Shown in pieces: positions 43,534 through 51,809 of a stretch of 64,000 nt of DNA. This stretch comes from Symbiobacterium terraclitae (lineage in GTDB: Bacteria; Bacillota; Sulfobacillia; Symbiobacteriales; Symbiobacteriaceae). The stretch lies in contig NZ_JAGGLG010000012.1 of the NCBI RefSeq assembly GCF_017874315.1, forward strand, positions 1 to 64,000, in the 5' to 3' direction. A program made the translations under genes and the position numbers. Below the pieces are notes generated by a model, which did no database searches, was not told the origin of the DNA, and saw only the letters and a program-made list of their open reading frames with translations. How positions within the stretch are numbered: position 1 is the stretch's first letter; each line of letters opens with the position of its first letter.

Positions 43534-44142
43534 GTGGCAAGTGTTGCACGAGCGCTGGGAACAGGACTCCTTGTGGCGCTCGCCGCCCTGATCCTCTTTC
43601 CGGGGAGTGCCGCGGCCTCGCACCTGAGCGGCGGCGAGAGCGACCTGATGGGTCTCTACGGCGGCATCGCGCTGGTGCTCGGCTTCGGTGGCCTCCTCGG
43701 CGTGCTTGGACTGGTGCCCCGGCGGTGGCGCCGGCTCGGCCACCGCTACGGCCGGTGGCTTCTCGCCATCGGGCTGCTGGTTCTGGTAGGCGGGGGCTTC
43801 CACGCCAGCGCAGTGGGCGTTGCGGAGCGGCGGCTGGGCGACGAGGCGTGGGGGCGCCTCGCCACTCAGCAGCTCCTCGGCACCCTGGTGGTCTTCGTCT
43901 CGTTCTGGGGCGGGGTCTACTACCTCGCCAGCCGCACCGGGGTGCTGAACATGGGCGAGTCGGTGAAGTACGTCGTCCTGCGGAACGGCGACCCGCCCGA
44001 ACCGACGGCGAGCCGGGTCGCGCGGCCCGGCGAGCAGCGGCTGATGTGGATTCCGTTTGCGGCCATGGGCATCCTGGCGGTCTGCTTCACGGTGGGGGTT
44101 CTGGTCGCGATTTTCCGTATTCCGCCAGGTGCAAGACTCTAG
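43534..44142 (+). CDS. Hypothetical four-helix membrane protein preceding ccoN
   Basis: A 202-aa protein with an N-terminal hydrophobic segment (possibly a cleaved signal ending AAAS) and three more helices at about residues 38-58, 78-95 and 110-132. A final helix lies near 172-195, so four or five in all. No haem or copper motif is obvious apart from isolated histidines (SHLSGG, GFHASA). It is the first gene of the oxidase operon, 39 bp before ccoN, suggesting a role in assembly or as an accessory subunit (inference). GTG 43534 is preceded by GGGGGCG. Confidence 0.75.
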   Translation: MASVARALGTGLLVALAALILFPGSAAASHLSGGESDLMGLYGGIALVLGFGGLLGVLGLVPRRWRRLGHRYGRWLLAIGLLVLVGGGFHASAVGVAERRLGDEAWGRLATQQLLGTLVVFVSFWGGVYYLASRTGVLNMGESVKYVVLRNGDPPEPTASRVARPGEQRLMWIPFAAMGILAVCFTVGVLVAIFRIPPGARL

Positions 44143-44181
44143 GCTGCTGCGGTGCAATCTGCACAAGGGAGGAGAGAGCTG

Positions 44182-45585
44182 ATGTTCAGCGCCGTAGAAG
44201 GATCCGCAAGTCGGAACTTCTTCTACACCGCGGTCCTGTGGATGGCCATCGGGATGAGTTTCGGATTGTTTGCAGCTGTGCTCCTTATTTTCCCCGACCT
44301 GGTGAAGGGCATTCCCGTGCTCGAGTATTTCACCTTCGGTCGGGTGCGCCCGACCCACACCAACCTGGTGCTCTTCGGCTGGCTGAGCGGTGCCTACTTC
44401 GCGACGCTCTTTTACATGATTCCTCGCCTGTGTGGCACCCCGCTCTGGAGCGAGCGCCTGGGCAACTTCACCGTGGTGCTGCACAACCTGCTGATGACCG
44501 CCTACGCGATCACCCTGCTCCTGGGCATGAACGCGGGCCGGGAGTACGCCGAGTCGACCTGGGTCCTGAAACTCCTCACCGTGGTGCTCTTCGCTCTGGT
44601 CTTCTTCAACGTGGTCATGACCGTGGTCAACCGGAAGGAGAAGGAGCTCTACGTCACCGCCTGGTACATGCTGGGCGCGGTAGCGACCACACCGATCATC
44701 TACGTCGTGGGTAACCAGTTCCTCATGCCGACCAACCCCATCACCGGCGTGAACGACGCCGTGGTCAACTGGTTCTATGGGCACAACATCCTGGGCTACT
44801 GGTTCACGCCCATTGGCGTCGGCGCCGTCTACTACCTCCTGCCGAAGCTCACGGGCAACCCGGTCTGGAGCCACAGGCTCTCCATGATTGGCTTCTGGAT
44901 GCTCATGTTCGTCTACGGTCCGACGGGGGCCCACCACCTGGTCAATGGCCCGGTGCCGTACTGGCTGCAGACCGTCGCCATCGCCTTCTCCGTCTGCCTG
45001 ATCATCCCGGTCTGGACCGTTCTCACCAACTTCTACGGCACCATGAACGGCCGCTGGGGCGCACTGAAGGAGTCGGTGCCCCTGAAGTTCACCGTGAGCG
45101 CCATGGTCTTCTACTTCATCACCTGCTTCCAGGGGCCCATGCAGTCGCTGCGGTCCGTCAGCGCTGTGACGCACTTCACCAACTGGGTGGTGGGCCACGC
45201 CCACCTGGCCCTCGTGGGCACCTTCTCCTTCATCATGTTTGCCACCATCTACTACGCCCTGCCCCGGTTGATCAACCGGGAGATCTGGTCGGCCAAGCTG
45301 ATGGACTGGCACTTCTGGCTCTCGCTCATCGGCTTTACGCTCTTCTTCGTCTCCCTGACCGTGGGCGGCCTCGTGCAGGGCTCCGACTGGGCGGCGAACC
45401 AGTCTGCCAACTTCATCGCCTCGGTCATCAACCAGCGGCCCTTCAACATCGCCCGGGCCGTGGGCGGTGCGATGATCCTGGGCGCCCAGTTCCTGTTCAT
45501 CTATAACATTTACAAGACCGCGACTGCCGGCAGCCGGTTCAGCGCCAGCAGCGCCGAGGCCGGCTCCGCCATGGCCGGCGCGTAG
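44182..45585 (+). CDS. ccoN: cbb3-type cytochrome c oxidase subunit I
   Basis: A 467-aa catalytic subunit with about twelve membrane helices carrying haem b, haem b3 and CuB, and reducing O2 to water. The low-spin haem ligand lies in RVRPTHTNLVLFGW. CuB histidines are in WFYGHNILGYWFTP and GPTGAHHLV. The pair HAH in VVGHAHLALVG supplies haem b3 and haem b ligands. ATG 44182 follows GGGAGGAGAG; an in-frame start at 44152 is less well placed. cbb3 enzymes have high O2 affinity (known), implying microaerobic capacity. Confidence 0.95.
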   Translation: MFSAVEGSASRNFFYTAVLWMAIGMSFGLFAAVLLIFPDLVKGIPVLEYFTFGRVRPTHTNLVLFGWLSGAYFATLFYMIPRLCGTPLWSERLGNFTVVLHNLLMTAYAITLLLGMNAGREYAESTWVLKLLTVVLFALVFFNVVMTVVNRKEKELYVTAWYMLGAVATTPIIYVVGNQFLMPTNPITGVNDAVVNWFYGHNILGYWFTPIGVGAVYYLLPKLTGNPVWSHRLSMIGFWMLMFVYGPTGAHHLVNGPVPYWLQTVAIAFSVCLIIPVWTVLTNFYGTMNGRWGALKESVPLKFTVSAMVFYFITCFQGPMQSLRSVSAVTHFTNWVVGHAHLALVGTFSFIMFATIYYALPRLINREIWSAKLMDWHFWLSLIGFTLFFVSLTVGGLVQGSDWAANQSANFIASVINQRPFNIARAVGGAMILGAQFLFIYNIYKTATAGSRFSASSAEAGSAMAGA

Positions 45586-45602
45586 AGAGGAGGCGATGTG
45601 CG

Positions 45603-46565
45603 ATGGGCCACAAGTTTGAGAAGAACGCCGCGCTGCTCGCTCTCGGCGCCTTCCTGCTCCTCAGCTTCGCGGTGGCGATCACCGTGGCGCTGCCGCTGAT
45701 GCAGGAGGACCTGTACGCTGCCTCGCCCTCGTCTCCCCGCTACGAGGGGATGTTCAACGACGGAAAGCCCATCAGCCCGCAGGTGGCCAGGGGTCGGCAG
45801 ATCTACATCCGCGAGGGCTGCTTCTACTGCCACACCCAGCAGGTCCGCACGCTGGATAACGACGCCGCCTTCCAGGCTCCTGCCGTCACGCTGGACGACG
45901 GCACCGTCCTCGGCGGCCGTCCGACCCGCCCCGAGGACTACGGCAACGACAACCCGGCGCTGCTCGGCTCCCAGCGGACCGGCCCGGACCTGAAGTACGT
46001 CGGGCACCGCCTGCCCTCCAAGGACTGGCATATCGCGCACCTGATCGACCCGCGGTCCACCGAGCCCAACTCGATCATGCCGTCCTACGCCCATCTGCCG
46101 CCCGACGAGCTGGACGCGCTGGCCGAGTACCTGCTCACCCTGCGCGACTGGGCCATCCCGATCAAGACGCTGGCCAAGTACCCCGGGCCTGACATCCTCG
46201 CCGCCACCGACGACCTGCTGCCCGAGGAGTACCGCAATCTGCAGAACCCGTACAGCGGCGACGATGCCGCTGTCCTGGCCCGGGCCGAGGCGCTGATCGA
46301 GGCCAACGGCTGCCTGGCCTGCCACGGGCAGGACATGAGGGGCAAGACCGCCGCCGACGGCTGGGCCAGCCCGCCCTATCCGACCAACTGGTACAAGGCG
46401 GCGGAGACCCACTCCGAGCAGTTCATCTTCTGGGTGATCTCCGAGGGCACGCTGAAGGAGGACGGCACCGGCTCCGGCATGCCGGCGTGGCGCCTCAACG
46501 GCATCTCGGAGGAGGACCGCTGGGCCCTCACCACCTACATCAAGTCCCTGGCCGGCAAGGAGTAG
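45603..46565 (+). CDS. ccoO: CcoO-type cytochrome c subunit with a second fused haem domain
   Basis: A 320-aa membrane-anchored di-haem protein. One helix (about 10-32) is followed by a CcoO domain with CFYCH at 73-77 and the typical TQQVR. About residues 215-318 form a second cytochrome c domain with CLACH at 237-241 and a candidate Met ligand in SGMPAW. Canonical CcoO has one haem and CcoP has two; no separate ccoP is found here, so this fusion may do both jobs with one haem fewer. GTP-free start: ATG 45606 or the GTG-linked frame start at 45603, after GAGGAGGCGATG. It lies between ccoN and ccoQ. Confidence 0.88.
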   Translation: MGHKFEKNAALLALGAFLLLSFAVAITVALPLMQEDLYAASPSSPRYEGMFNDGKPISPQVARGRQIYIREGCFYCHTQQVRTLDNDAAFQAPAVTLDDGTVLGGRPTRPEDYGNDNPALLGSQRTGPDLKYVGHRLPSKDWHIAHLIDPRSTEPNSIMPSYAHLPPDELDALAEYLLTLRDWAIPIKTLAKYPGPDILAATDDLLPEEYRNLQNPYSGDDAAVLARAEALIEANGCLACHGQDMRGKTAADGWASPPYPTNWYKAAETHSEQFIFWVISEGTLKEDGTGSGMPAWRLNGISEEDRWALTTYIKSLAGKE

Positions 46566-46586
46566 CCATCAAGGGGGGACCCGCCG

Positions 46587-46772
46587 GTGGATATCGAGTG
46601 GACCCGGTTCGGCGACCTGGCGCCCTCCAGCGGCCTGCTGCTGCTGTTCATCCTGGTCGTCTGGGCCCTGATCGCCCTGGTCATGTACTGGGCGTTCATC
46701 TCGGGCAGCACGAGCATGGGTGAGGGCGTGAAGTTCAAGTACGTGAAGGACGACGAACCTGTCTCGCACTGA
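46587..46772 (+). CDS. CcoQ-like small oxidase subunit
   Basis: A 61-aa protein with one membrane helix (about 15-40) and a short charged tail (KFKYVKDDEP). Position, size and topology fit CcoQ/FixQ, which stabilises the cbb3 complex; the sequence is too short for certainty. GTG 46587 follows AAGGGGGG. It is 21 bp after ccoO and 13 bp before another tiny membrane-protein gene. Confidence 0.75.
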   Translation: MDIEWTRFGDLAPSSGLLLLFILVVWALIALVMYWAFISGSTSMGEGVKFKYVKDDEPVSH

Positions 46773-46785
46773 CGGAGGTGTGACC

Positions 46786-46944
46786 ATGTCTGAGGAGAAC
46801 CGGCCGCAGACCGAGGCCGCGCACGACCAGGGGGCTCCCGTCCCCAAGTTCCTGCTGCTCGTCTACGCCGTGATCGCCCTCTTCTTCATCTACTACATGG
46901 CCACTGGCCTGCGCTTCGGGCCCAACAGCCCGACGGGCTTCTGA
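46786..46944 (+). CDS. 52-aa single-helix membrane protein in the oxidase operon
   Basis: A small gene easily missed: ATG 46786 with GGAGGTG 8 nt upstream, ending at TGA 46944. The N-terminal 20 residues are hydrophilic and acidic; one helix follows (FLLLVYAVIALFFIYYMATG), then a short tail. Spacing of 13 bp after the ccoQ-like gene and the good ribosome site support expression as an extra small subunit or assembly factor. No named family was recognised. Confidence 0.75.
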   Translation: MSEENRPQTEAAHDQGAPVPKFLLLVYAVIALFFIYYMATGLRFGPNSPTGF

Positions 46945-46955
46945 CGTCGGATCGG

Positions 46956-46984
46956 TCCCCCCTCGCCGCGGGGCGAGGGGGGTC
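46956..46984 (+). terminator. Hairpin after the oxidase structural genes
   Basis: A GC-rich stem CCCCCTCGCC / GGCGAGGGGG, followed by TCTCTCTC, lies between the small membrane protein and ccoG. It may attenuate transcription into ccoG rather than stop it. Confidence 0.65.
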
Positions 46985-47007
46985 TCTCTCCCGCGGAGGG
47001 GATGAAG

Positions 47008-48234
47008 ATGAAGAGCCGCCTCGGCAAGGTGAAAACGGTCATCCGGCGCTATCGCCGTGCCTCGCAGATGGCCGTCCTCTCCCTGCTGATCCTCTCACCG
47101 TTCGTGAACCTCTTCCGGTTCGACCTGCCCAGCATGTCGCTCTACCTGTTCGGCGTCCGGCTCTGGACGAAGCACGTGGTCGTCTTCTTCCTGCTGCTGG
47201 TAACGGTGATCTACTTCATCATCGCGGCCAGCCTGCTGTTCGGGCGGGTCTTCTGCGGTTGGGTCTGCCCGCAGAACCTGTTCAACGAGGTGACCCGGGA
47301 ATGGGACCGGCGCTTCGGCCGCGCCGGCAGCATCCTGGTCTCGCTGCTCGTCGGCCTGTTCGGCGGTTTCGTCGTCTGGAGCTACTTCAGCGATGGGACC
47401 GTCCTCCTGCGGCAGTACCTGAGCGGGCAGGTACCGGTCGGCCCCACGGCCTTCATCGCCGCCGCCGGGCTCTTCTTCACGCTGGCCATGGCGTGGTGGC
47501 GCACCGCGATCTGCCGGGTGGCTTGCCCCTACGGGCACCTGCAGTCGATCATCACGAATGCGGAGACGATGCACCTGCAGGTGTTCAACATGCCGGGCAC
47601 CCGCGACATCTGCGCCACGTGCGGGCTCTGCGCCGAGATCTGCCACATGGGGGTGGACCCGCGCACGCCTGAGCAGAAGAACTGCGTGGTCTGCGGCGAC
47701 TGCCTGGACGCCTGCGCCCTCGTCTCGCAGGCCCGCGGGGTGCCGCGGGTGCTGAACTTCACCATCGGCGCGGGCGAACGGGCGGTCGCACTGAGGGAGC
47801 GGGGGCGGCTGCTGCAGAACGTGCGCCACCTGGCGCCCCGGCTGGTCCTGCCGCTCCTTCTCACCACGGTGCTCAGCGGTGTGTCGGGCTACCTCCTGGC
47901 CAACCGGCCGCTGGTGGACCTGGTGGTGGCCAAGGACCACCGGCACGTGCTGGCGGCCGGCGGCCCGGTGAGCAGCGGCGGCGTCATGGCCGTGTCCCTG
48001 ATCAACCTCGCGGACCGCGCGGACCACTTCCGCCTGCTCGTCGAGGGGCTGCCGGAGGGCTGGGCCGCCCTGGAGCGGACCACGGTGGACCTCGGACCCG
48101 GTGAACGCGCCCTGGTGAGGCTGCGCGTGAACCCGACCGAGCGGCAGGTCGGCATCCATCGCTTCACCGTGCGCGTGGTGGGCGAGCAGAGCGGGGCGGA
48201 GGCCAGCTTCGAGACAGTGCACGTGGTGTACTGA
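47008..48234 (+). CDS. ccoG: CcoG/RdxA-like polyferredoxin, cbb3 oxidase maturation
   Basis: A 408-aa membrane protein of the CcoG (FixG/RdxA) family, implicated in copper reduction during cbb3 assembly. Four to five helices are predicted. Conserved cysteines occur in FGRVFCGWVCPQNL and CRVACPYGH. Two ferredoxin motifs, CATCGLCAEICHMG and CVVCGDCLDAC, should bind two [4Fe-4S] clusters; one canonical CP is CH. The C-terminal 100 residues form an immunoglobulin-like extracytoplasmic domain. GGAGGG (46995-47000) is 1 nt from ATG 47002 but 8 nt from ATG 47008, so the latter is preferred. Confidence 0.92.
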   Translation: MKSRLGKVKTVIRRYRRASQMAVLSLLILSPFVNLFRFDLPSMSLYLFGVRLWTKHVVVFFLLLVTVIYFIIAASLLFGRVFCGWVCPQNLFNEVTREWDRRFGRAGSILVSLLVGLFGGFVVWSYFSDGTVLLRQYLSGQVPVGPTAFIAAAGLFFTLAMAWWRTAICRVACPYGHLQSIITNAETMHLQVFNMPGTRDICATCGLCAEICHMGVDPRTPEQKNCVVCGDCLDACALVSQARGVPRVLNFTIGAGERAVALRERGRLLQNVRHLAPRLVLPLLLTTVLSGVSGYLLANRPLVDLVVAKDHRHVLAAGGPVSSGGVMAVSLINLADRADHFRLLVEGLPEGWAALERTTVDLGPGERALVRLRVNPTERQVGIHRFTVRVVGEQSGAEASFETVHVVY

Positions 48235-48369
48235 CCCCGGTTCAAGGAGTTTTCGACTTAGATGGCCGAGCGCGCGAGGATTTGGCGTAGATACAAAGAA
48301 CTATATCTGGGTGGCCAAACGGGCTACGAGGTTACCCTGCCGAGTGGCTGGGAATCATTGCTGCGCGGG

Positions 48370-48419
48370 GCGGTTATCGTCTATTCGTATTGATACTGAT
48401 AACCGCACTCCTTTATAAT
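48370..48419 (+). promoter_or_regulatory. Promoter of the cytochrome b/Rieske operon with overlapping inverted repeat
   Basis: TTGATA (48390-48395) and a perfect TATAAT (48414-48419) are 18 bp apart. A perfect 9-bp inverted repeat, GCGGTTATC (48370-48378) and GATAACCGC (48397-48405), straddles the -35 element. A protein bound there would block polymerase. The leader to GTG 48495 is about 70 nt. The rest of 48235-48369 holds only a weak 43-codon frame. Confidence 0.7.
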
Positions 48420-48494
48420 GATTCTAGTTTGGCTCTTACGTGACTGGTTGGTTTTCGGGTTGCTGGCTTCCGACTTAGGGGAGGTGCTGGTTCG

Positions 48495-49274
48495 GTGAGT
48501 TTGTGGGCCAGGTTCAAGAACACGACGCTCTACAAGTCGATCTACCGAAACGAGTACCCAGATACCCCGCGCAACCAGGTGCTGGTGATTCTCAACAGCG
48601 TCGTGCTGCACCTGCACCCGGTGAAGGTGCCCCGGCGCGCCGTGCGGATGAGTTATACCTGGGGCCTTGGCGGGCTGTCGCTGCTCATGTTCCTGATCCT
48701 GACCGTGACGGGCGTCTGGCTGATGTTCTACTACGTCCCGGCCGTTCCTGACGCTTACGAATCGATGAAGCTGTTGGAGACCAACGTGATCTTCGGCCCG
48801 TTCGCCCGCAATCTGCACCGGTGGGCCGCCCACGGCATGGTTATCGCCGTGTGGCTGCACATGACGCGGGTCTTCTACACCGGTTCCTACAAGCCGCCCC
48901 GGGAGTTCAACTGGGTGATCGGCGTCGTCCTCTTCCTCGTAACCGTCCTGCTCTCGTTCACCGGCTACCTGCTGCCCTGGGACCAGCTGGCCTACTGGGC
49001 GATCCAGGTAGGCTCCAACATGGCCAAGGTCTCCCCGGTGATCGGTACCTACGTGCAGCGGGCGCTCCTGGGCGGCTTTGACATCGGCCCGGCCACGCTG
49101 GTGCGCTGGTACACCCTGCATGTCATCCTGCTGCCGCTGGCGTGCATCGTGCTGATGGCCATGCACTTCTGGCGCATCCGCAAGGACGGCGGCATCTCGA
49201 CCCCCATCCCGTATGACGAGGATGAGGATCAGGACGAGAATCCGCCGCCGGGCGGCGACGAGCCGAACAAGTAG
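48495..49274 (+). CDS. qcrB: Cytochrome b (b6 type) of the quinol:cytochrome c oxidoreductase
   Basis: A 259-aa four-helix cytochrome b6-like subunit. Haem histidines appear as the pairs RNLHRWAAHG and LHVILLP...AMHFW, with VVLFLVTVLLSFTGYLLPWDQLAYWA forming the quinol-oxidising region. The protein ends in an unusual acidic, proline-rich tail (DEDEDQDENPPPGG). GTG 48495 has GGGGAGG upstream. The b6/subunit IV split and gene order place this in the Firmicute b6c-type complex rather than the fused mitochondrial type. It is likely the main quinol-oxidising complex feeding the oxidase. Confidence 0.93.
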   Translation: MSLWARFKNTTLYKSIYRNEYPDTPRNQVLVILNSVVLHLHPVKVPRRAVRMSYTWGLGGLSLLMFLILTVTGVWLMFYYVPAVPDAYESMKLLETNVIFGPFARNLHRWAAHGMVIAVWLHMTRVFYTGSYKPPREFNWVIGVVLFLVTVLLSFTGYLLPWDQLAYWAIQVGSNMAKVSPVIGTYVQRALLGGFDIGPATLVRWYTLHVILLPLACIVLMAMHFWRIRKDGGISTPIPYDEDEDQDENPPPGGDEPNK

Positions 49275-49287
49275 GGAGGGAGCTCGC

Positions 49288-50049
49288 ATGGCTGACACGA
49301 CCGAGAAGTATCAGCAGACGGGCCCCAAGGTGCAGCCCGGTCAGAAGGAAGAGATGGTCTACACCTGGCCGTTCCTCGTCTCCATCGAGGCGATCATGGC
49401 TGTCACCATGATCCTGGCCTTCGCCCTGATGGCGACGTTCGTGGACGCGCCGCTGCTCGACATGGCCAACCCCGACAAGACGCCCAACCCGGCCAAGGCG
49501 CCGTGGTACTTCCTGGGCCTGCAGGAGCTGCTGCTCCACATGGACCCGGCGCTGGCCGGCGTGATCGTGCCCACGGCCGCCCTGGTGCTGCTGGCGATGA
49601 TCCCCTACGTTGACCGGGACCGGCGGGGCACCGGCATCTGGTTCTCCACCAAGAAGGGCGTGCCCATCACCGTTTTCTCCGCCATCTACACCGCGGTGAT
49701 CGAGATCGCCCTGGTGCTGGTGGACGAGGTGGTCCGGGTGCCCGGCATGCCCGAGGGCTCCTACCGCATCTCGGCCACGGTGACCTACCTCCTGGAGCAG
49801 ACCGGCCTGCCGACCGCCGCAGTCTCCTGGGTCGGGTCGATCTTCATCCCCCTCTGCCTGATGATCGGCATCCCCTGGGTGTTGGTTTCGATCGTCAGGC
49901 GGCGCTACAAGGCCAACACCCGGGAGGTTATGATCGCACTGTACACGTTCTACTTCACTTCGTTCATCGTGCTCTCCGCGATCGGCACCTTCTTCCGGGG
50001 CGAGTCGATGCACCTCGTTTGGCCGTGGGAGCTCCAGCCTCCGCACTAG
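49288..50049 (+). CDS. qcrC: Cytochrome b subunit IV-like protein
   Basis: A 253-aa subunit with about six hydrophobic segments. The PNPAKAPWYFLGLQELLLHMDP block is the PEWY-type quinol-site loop region (here PWYF), typical of subunit IV and the C-terminal half of cytochrome b. Unlike Bacillus QcrC, it has no fused cytochrome c domain: the haem protein is a separate gene at 50846. ATG 49288 follows GGGAGGGAG, 13 bp after the b6 gene. The extra C-terminal helices beyond the usual three are notable. Confidence 0.9.
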   Translation: MADTTEKYQQTGPKVQPGQKEEMVYTWPFLVSIEAIMAVTMILAFALMATFVDAPLLDMANPDKTPNPAKAPWYFLGLQELLLHMDPALAGVIVPTAALVLLAMIPYVDRDRRGTGIWFSTKKGVPITVFSAIYTAVIEIALVLVDEVVRVPGMPEGSYRISATVTYLLEQTGLPTAAVSWVGSIFIPLCLMIGIPWVLVSIVRRRYKANTREVMIALYTFYFTSFIVLSAIGTFFRGESMHLVWPWELQPPH

Positions 50050-50096
50050 GCCGGCATCACCGCCAGCTGACTAACCTCTGGAAAGGGTGAACCTCC

Positions 50097-50630
50097 ATGG
50101 CCGCTGAGAATAGGGTCCACGCGGCGGCGGCCGCTCCGCCGACCTCCGGCCCTGCCGCGGAAGGCATGACCCGTCGCCAGCTTCTGCGCAGCTCGATGTT
50201 TGCCACCATCGGGGCCATGTTCGGCCTGGCCGCGGCGGGCGGCGGTGGCATGTTCTGGCCGATCAAGCTCTCCGGGTTCGGCGGCATCGTCCCCGCCCCG
50301 GTCAAGGCGCACGAGATGCAGGTGGGCGACGTCGTCACCGTCCGGGACGGCAAGTACTACCTCACCCGCAGCGAGGACGGCCTCATGGCCCTCTACTGGA
50401 AGTGCGTGCACCTGGGGTGCACGGTCCCGTGGAACGCTGCCGCCGGCAAGTTCATGTGCCCGTGCCACGCCTCGGTCTACGACATCACCGGACAGAACAT
50501 CGCCGGCCCGGCTCCCCGGCCCCTGGATATGATGGAGATCACGGTGGAGCCCGACGGCACCGTGCTGGTCAACACCGGCAAGATCACCGAGCGGGTGCGC
50601 CACGAGCCCGAGCATGCCGTGAAGATCTAG
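50097..50630 (+). CDS. qcrA: Rieske iron-sulfur protein
   Basis: A 177-aa protein. An Ala/Pro-rich N-terminus leads to TRRQLLRSS and a hydrophobic helix (about 33-55), a Tat-type membrane anchor. The Rieske domain has C103-x-H105-LG-C108 and C121-P-C123-H124, ligating the [2Fe-2S] cluster and forming the disulfide. The pair differs slightly from classical CTHLGC/CPCHGS (here CVHLGC/CPCHAS). It follows subunit IV by 47 bp, whereas in Bacillus the Rieske gene comes first. Confidence 0.94.
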   Translation: MAAENRVHAAAAAPPTSGPAAEGMTRRQLLRSSMFATIGAMFGLAAAGGGGMFWPIKLSGFGGIVPAPVKAHEMQVGDVVTVRDGKYYLTRSEDGLMALYWKCVHLGCTVPWNAAAGKFMCPCHASVYDITGQNIAGPAPRPLDMMEITVEPDGTVLVNTGKITERVRHEPEHAVKI

Positions 50631-50651
50631 GGCGAGGGAGGAGGCAGCCTG

Positions 50652-50816
50652 ATGTTCGACTTTACCACCCAGCTGGGCTACGCCTCGCCGATTCCCACCC
50701 CCTGGTACCACGGGGTGCGGGTCTCCGAGGCCACCGAGCTCCTGATTGTGCTGACCCTGTTCCTCGGCGTGCTCGTCACCGTCTACTTCATCCAGCGCTG
50801 GATCGGTGACTACTAG
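50652..50816 (+). CDS. 54-aa single-helix membrane protein in the cytochrome b operon
   Basis: A small gene running from ATG 50652 (GGGAGGAGG upstream) to TAG 50816. The first 25 residues are polar with several aromatic residues; one helix (LLIVLTLFLGVLVTVYFI) and a short RWIGDY end follow. It lies 21 bp after the Rieske gene and 29 bp before the cytochrome c gene. It is a good candidate for a small structural subunit comparable to PetG/PetL/PetN-type subunits of b6f complexes (analogy only). Confidence 0.75.
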   Translation: MFDFTTQLGYASPIPTPWYHGVRVSEATELLIVLTLFLGVLVTVYFIQRWIGDY

Positions 50817-50845
50817 ACCGGTGCCCAGAAAGGAGCTCACCGCTT

Positions 50846-51784
50846 GTGCGTAACGAGAGGAAGTACAAGGTCATTACATTGCTCTCCTTTGCGCTGGCCA
50901 TCCTGCTGCTGGGCACAGGCATCCGGGAACCGTGGCGCATGGCGACCGCGGAGTACCGGCAGCACGAGGAGTACGTGCTGAAGGGCGCCCAGCTCTATGC
51001 CGAGAACTGCGTGCAGTGCCACGGCCCCTACGGCGAGGGCGTGATCGGCATGCCGCTGAACCGGGCCGAGTTCCGTGCGGACCCCGATTCCCCGGCCGGC
51101 AAGGATATCTACCGTTACATCTACGACACGATCGCCATGGGGCGGGATGGCAACGCCAACCACTTCCAGTGGGTGAAGGTGCAGACGCCCGAGGGCAAGG
51201 ACGCCTGGATGTCCTACACCGAGATGCCCGCCTGGCTGAAGGCCTACGGCGGCCCCATGGACGAGGAGGCCGTCAAGGCGCTGACCCTCTTCATCATGAA
51301 GGACGATCCGACGGGGTCGCAGTGGTATATGGTCGGCAACTCCCAGAAGGCGCCGATCCCGGCCGCCGACCTGACGGCTGATGAGTCCGGCGAGATCCCG
51401 CTGCCCGACGCGGACGTCTCTCCCGAGGTCAACGCCACCGCCAAGGCGCTGCTGCGGGACTACACCAAGAGCCAGTGCCTCACCTGCCATACCATCGGCT
51501 CCAAGGGCGGCAAGATCGGTCCGGATCTGACCCGGGTGGGCGCCTGGGGCATCGACCAGGCCTTCCTGGAGGACTGGATCAAGCGGGCCAGCGGTCCCAA
51601 CGCCATGCCGCACGACGAGCGCATGCCCATCTACTGGAGCCAGAACCGTGCCATCGCGAGCACGGAGATCGACCTGAGCAAGAAGGTGGTCTCCGAGGGG
51701 CCGTACTACATGCCTGCCTTCGAGGGCCGGCTGACCGACGAAGAGATCGCGACGATCGCCGAGTACCTGCTGGGGCTGAAGTAG
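50846..51784 (+). CDS. Membrane-anchored di-haem cytochrome c
   Basis: A 312-aa protein with an N-terminal anchor (about 9-25) and two cytochrome c modules: CVQCH at about 55-59 and CLTCH at about 211-215. Candidate Met ligands follow (EMPAWL, RMPIYW, YMPAFEG). It is probably the electron acceptor of the Rieske protein and donor to the oxidase, replacing the single-haem domain fused to QcrC in Bacillus. GTG 50846 follows AAAGGAG. The mid-region between the haems (about 130-190) is hydrophilic and has no named domain. Confidence 0.92.
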   Translation: MRNERKYKVITLLSFALAILLLGTGIREPWRMATAEYRQHEEYVLKGAQLYAENCVQCHGPYGEGVIGMPLNRAEFRADPDSPAGKDIYRYIYDTIAMGRDGNANHFQWVKVQTPEGKDAWMSYTEMPAWLKAYGGPMDEEAVKALTLFIMKDDPTGSQWYMVGNSQKAPIPAADLTADESGEIPLPDADVSPEVNATAKALLRDYTKSQCLTCHTIGSKGGKIGPDLTRVGAWGIDQAFLEDWIKRASGPNAMPHDERMPIYWSQNRAIASTEIDLSKKVVSEGPYYMPAFEGRLTDEEIATIAEYLLGLK

Positions 51785-51809
51785 AACGGGGAGATGGGGG
51801 AGTGATCCA

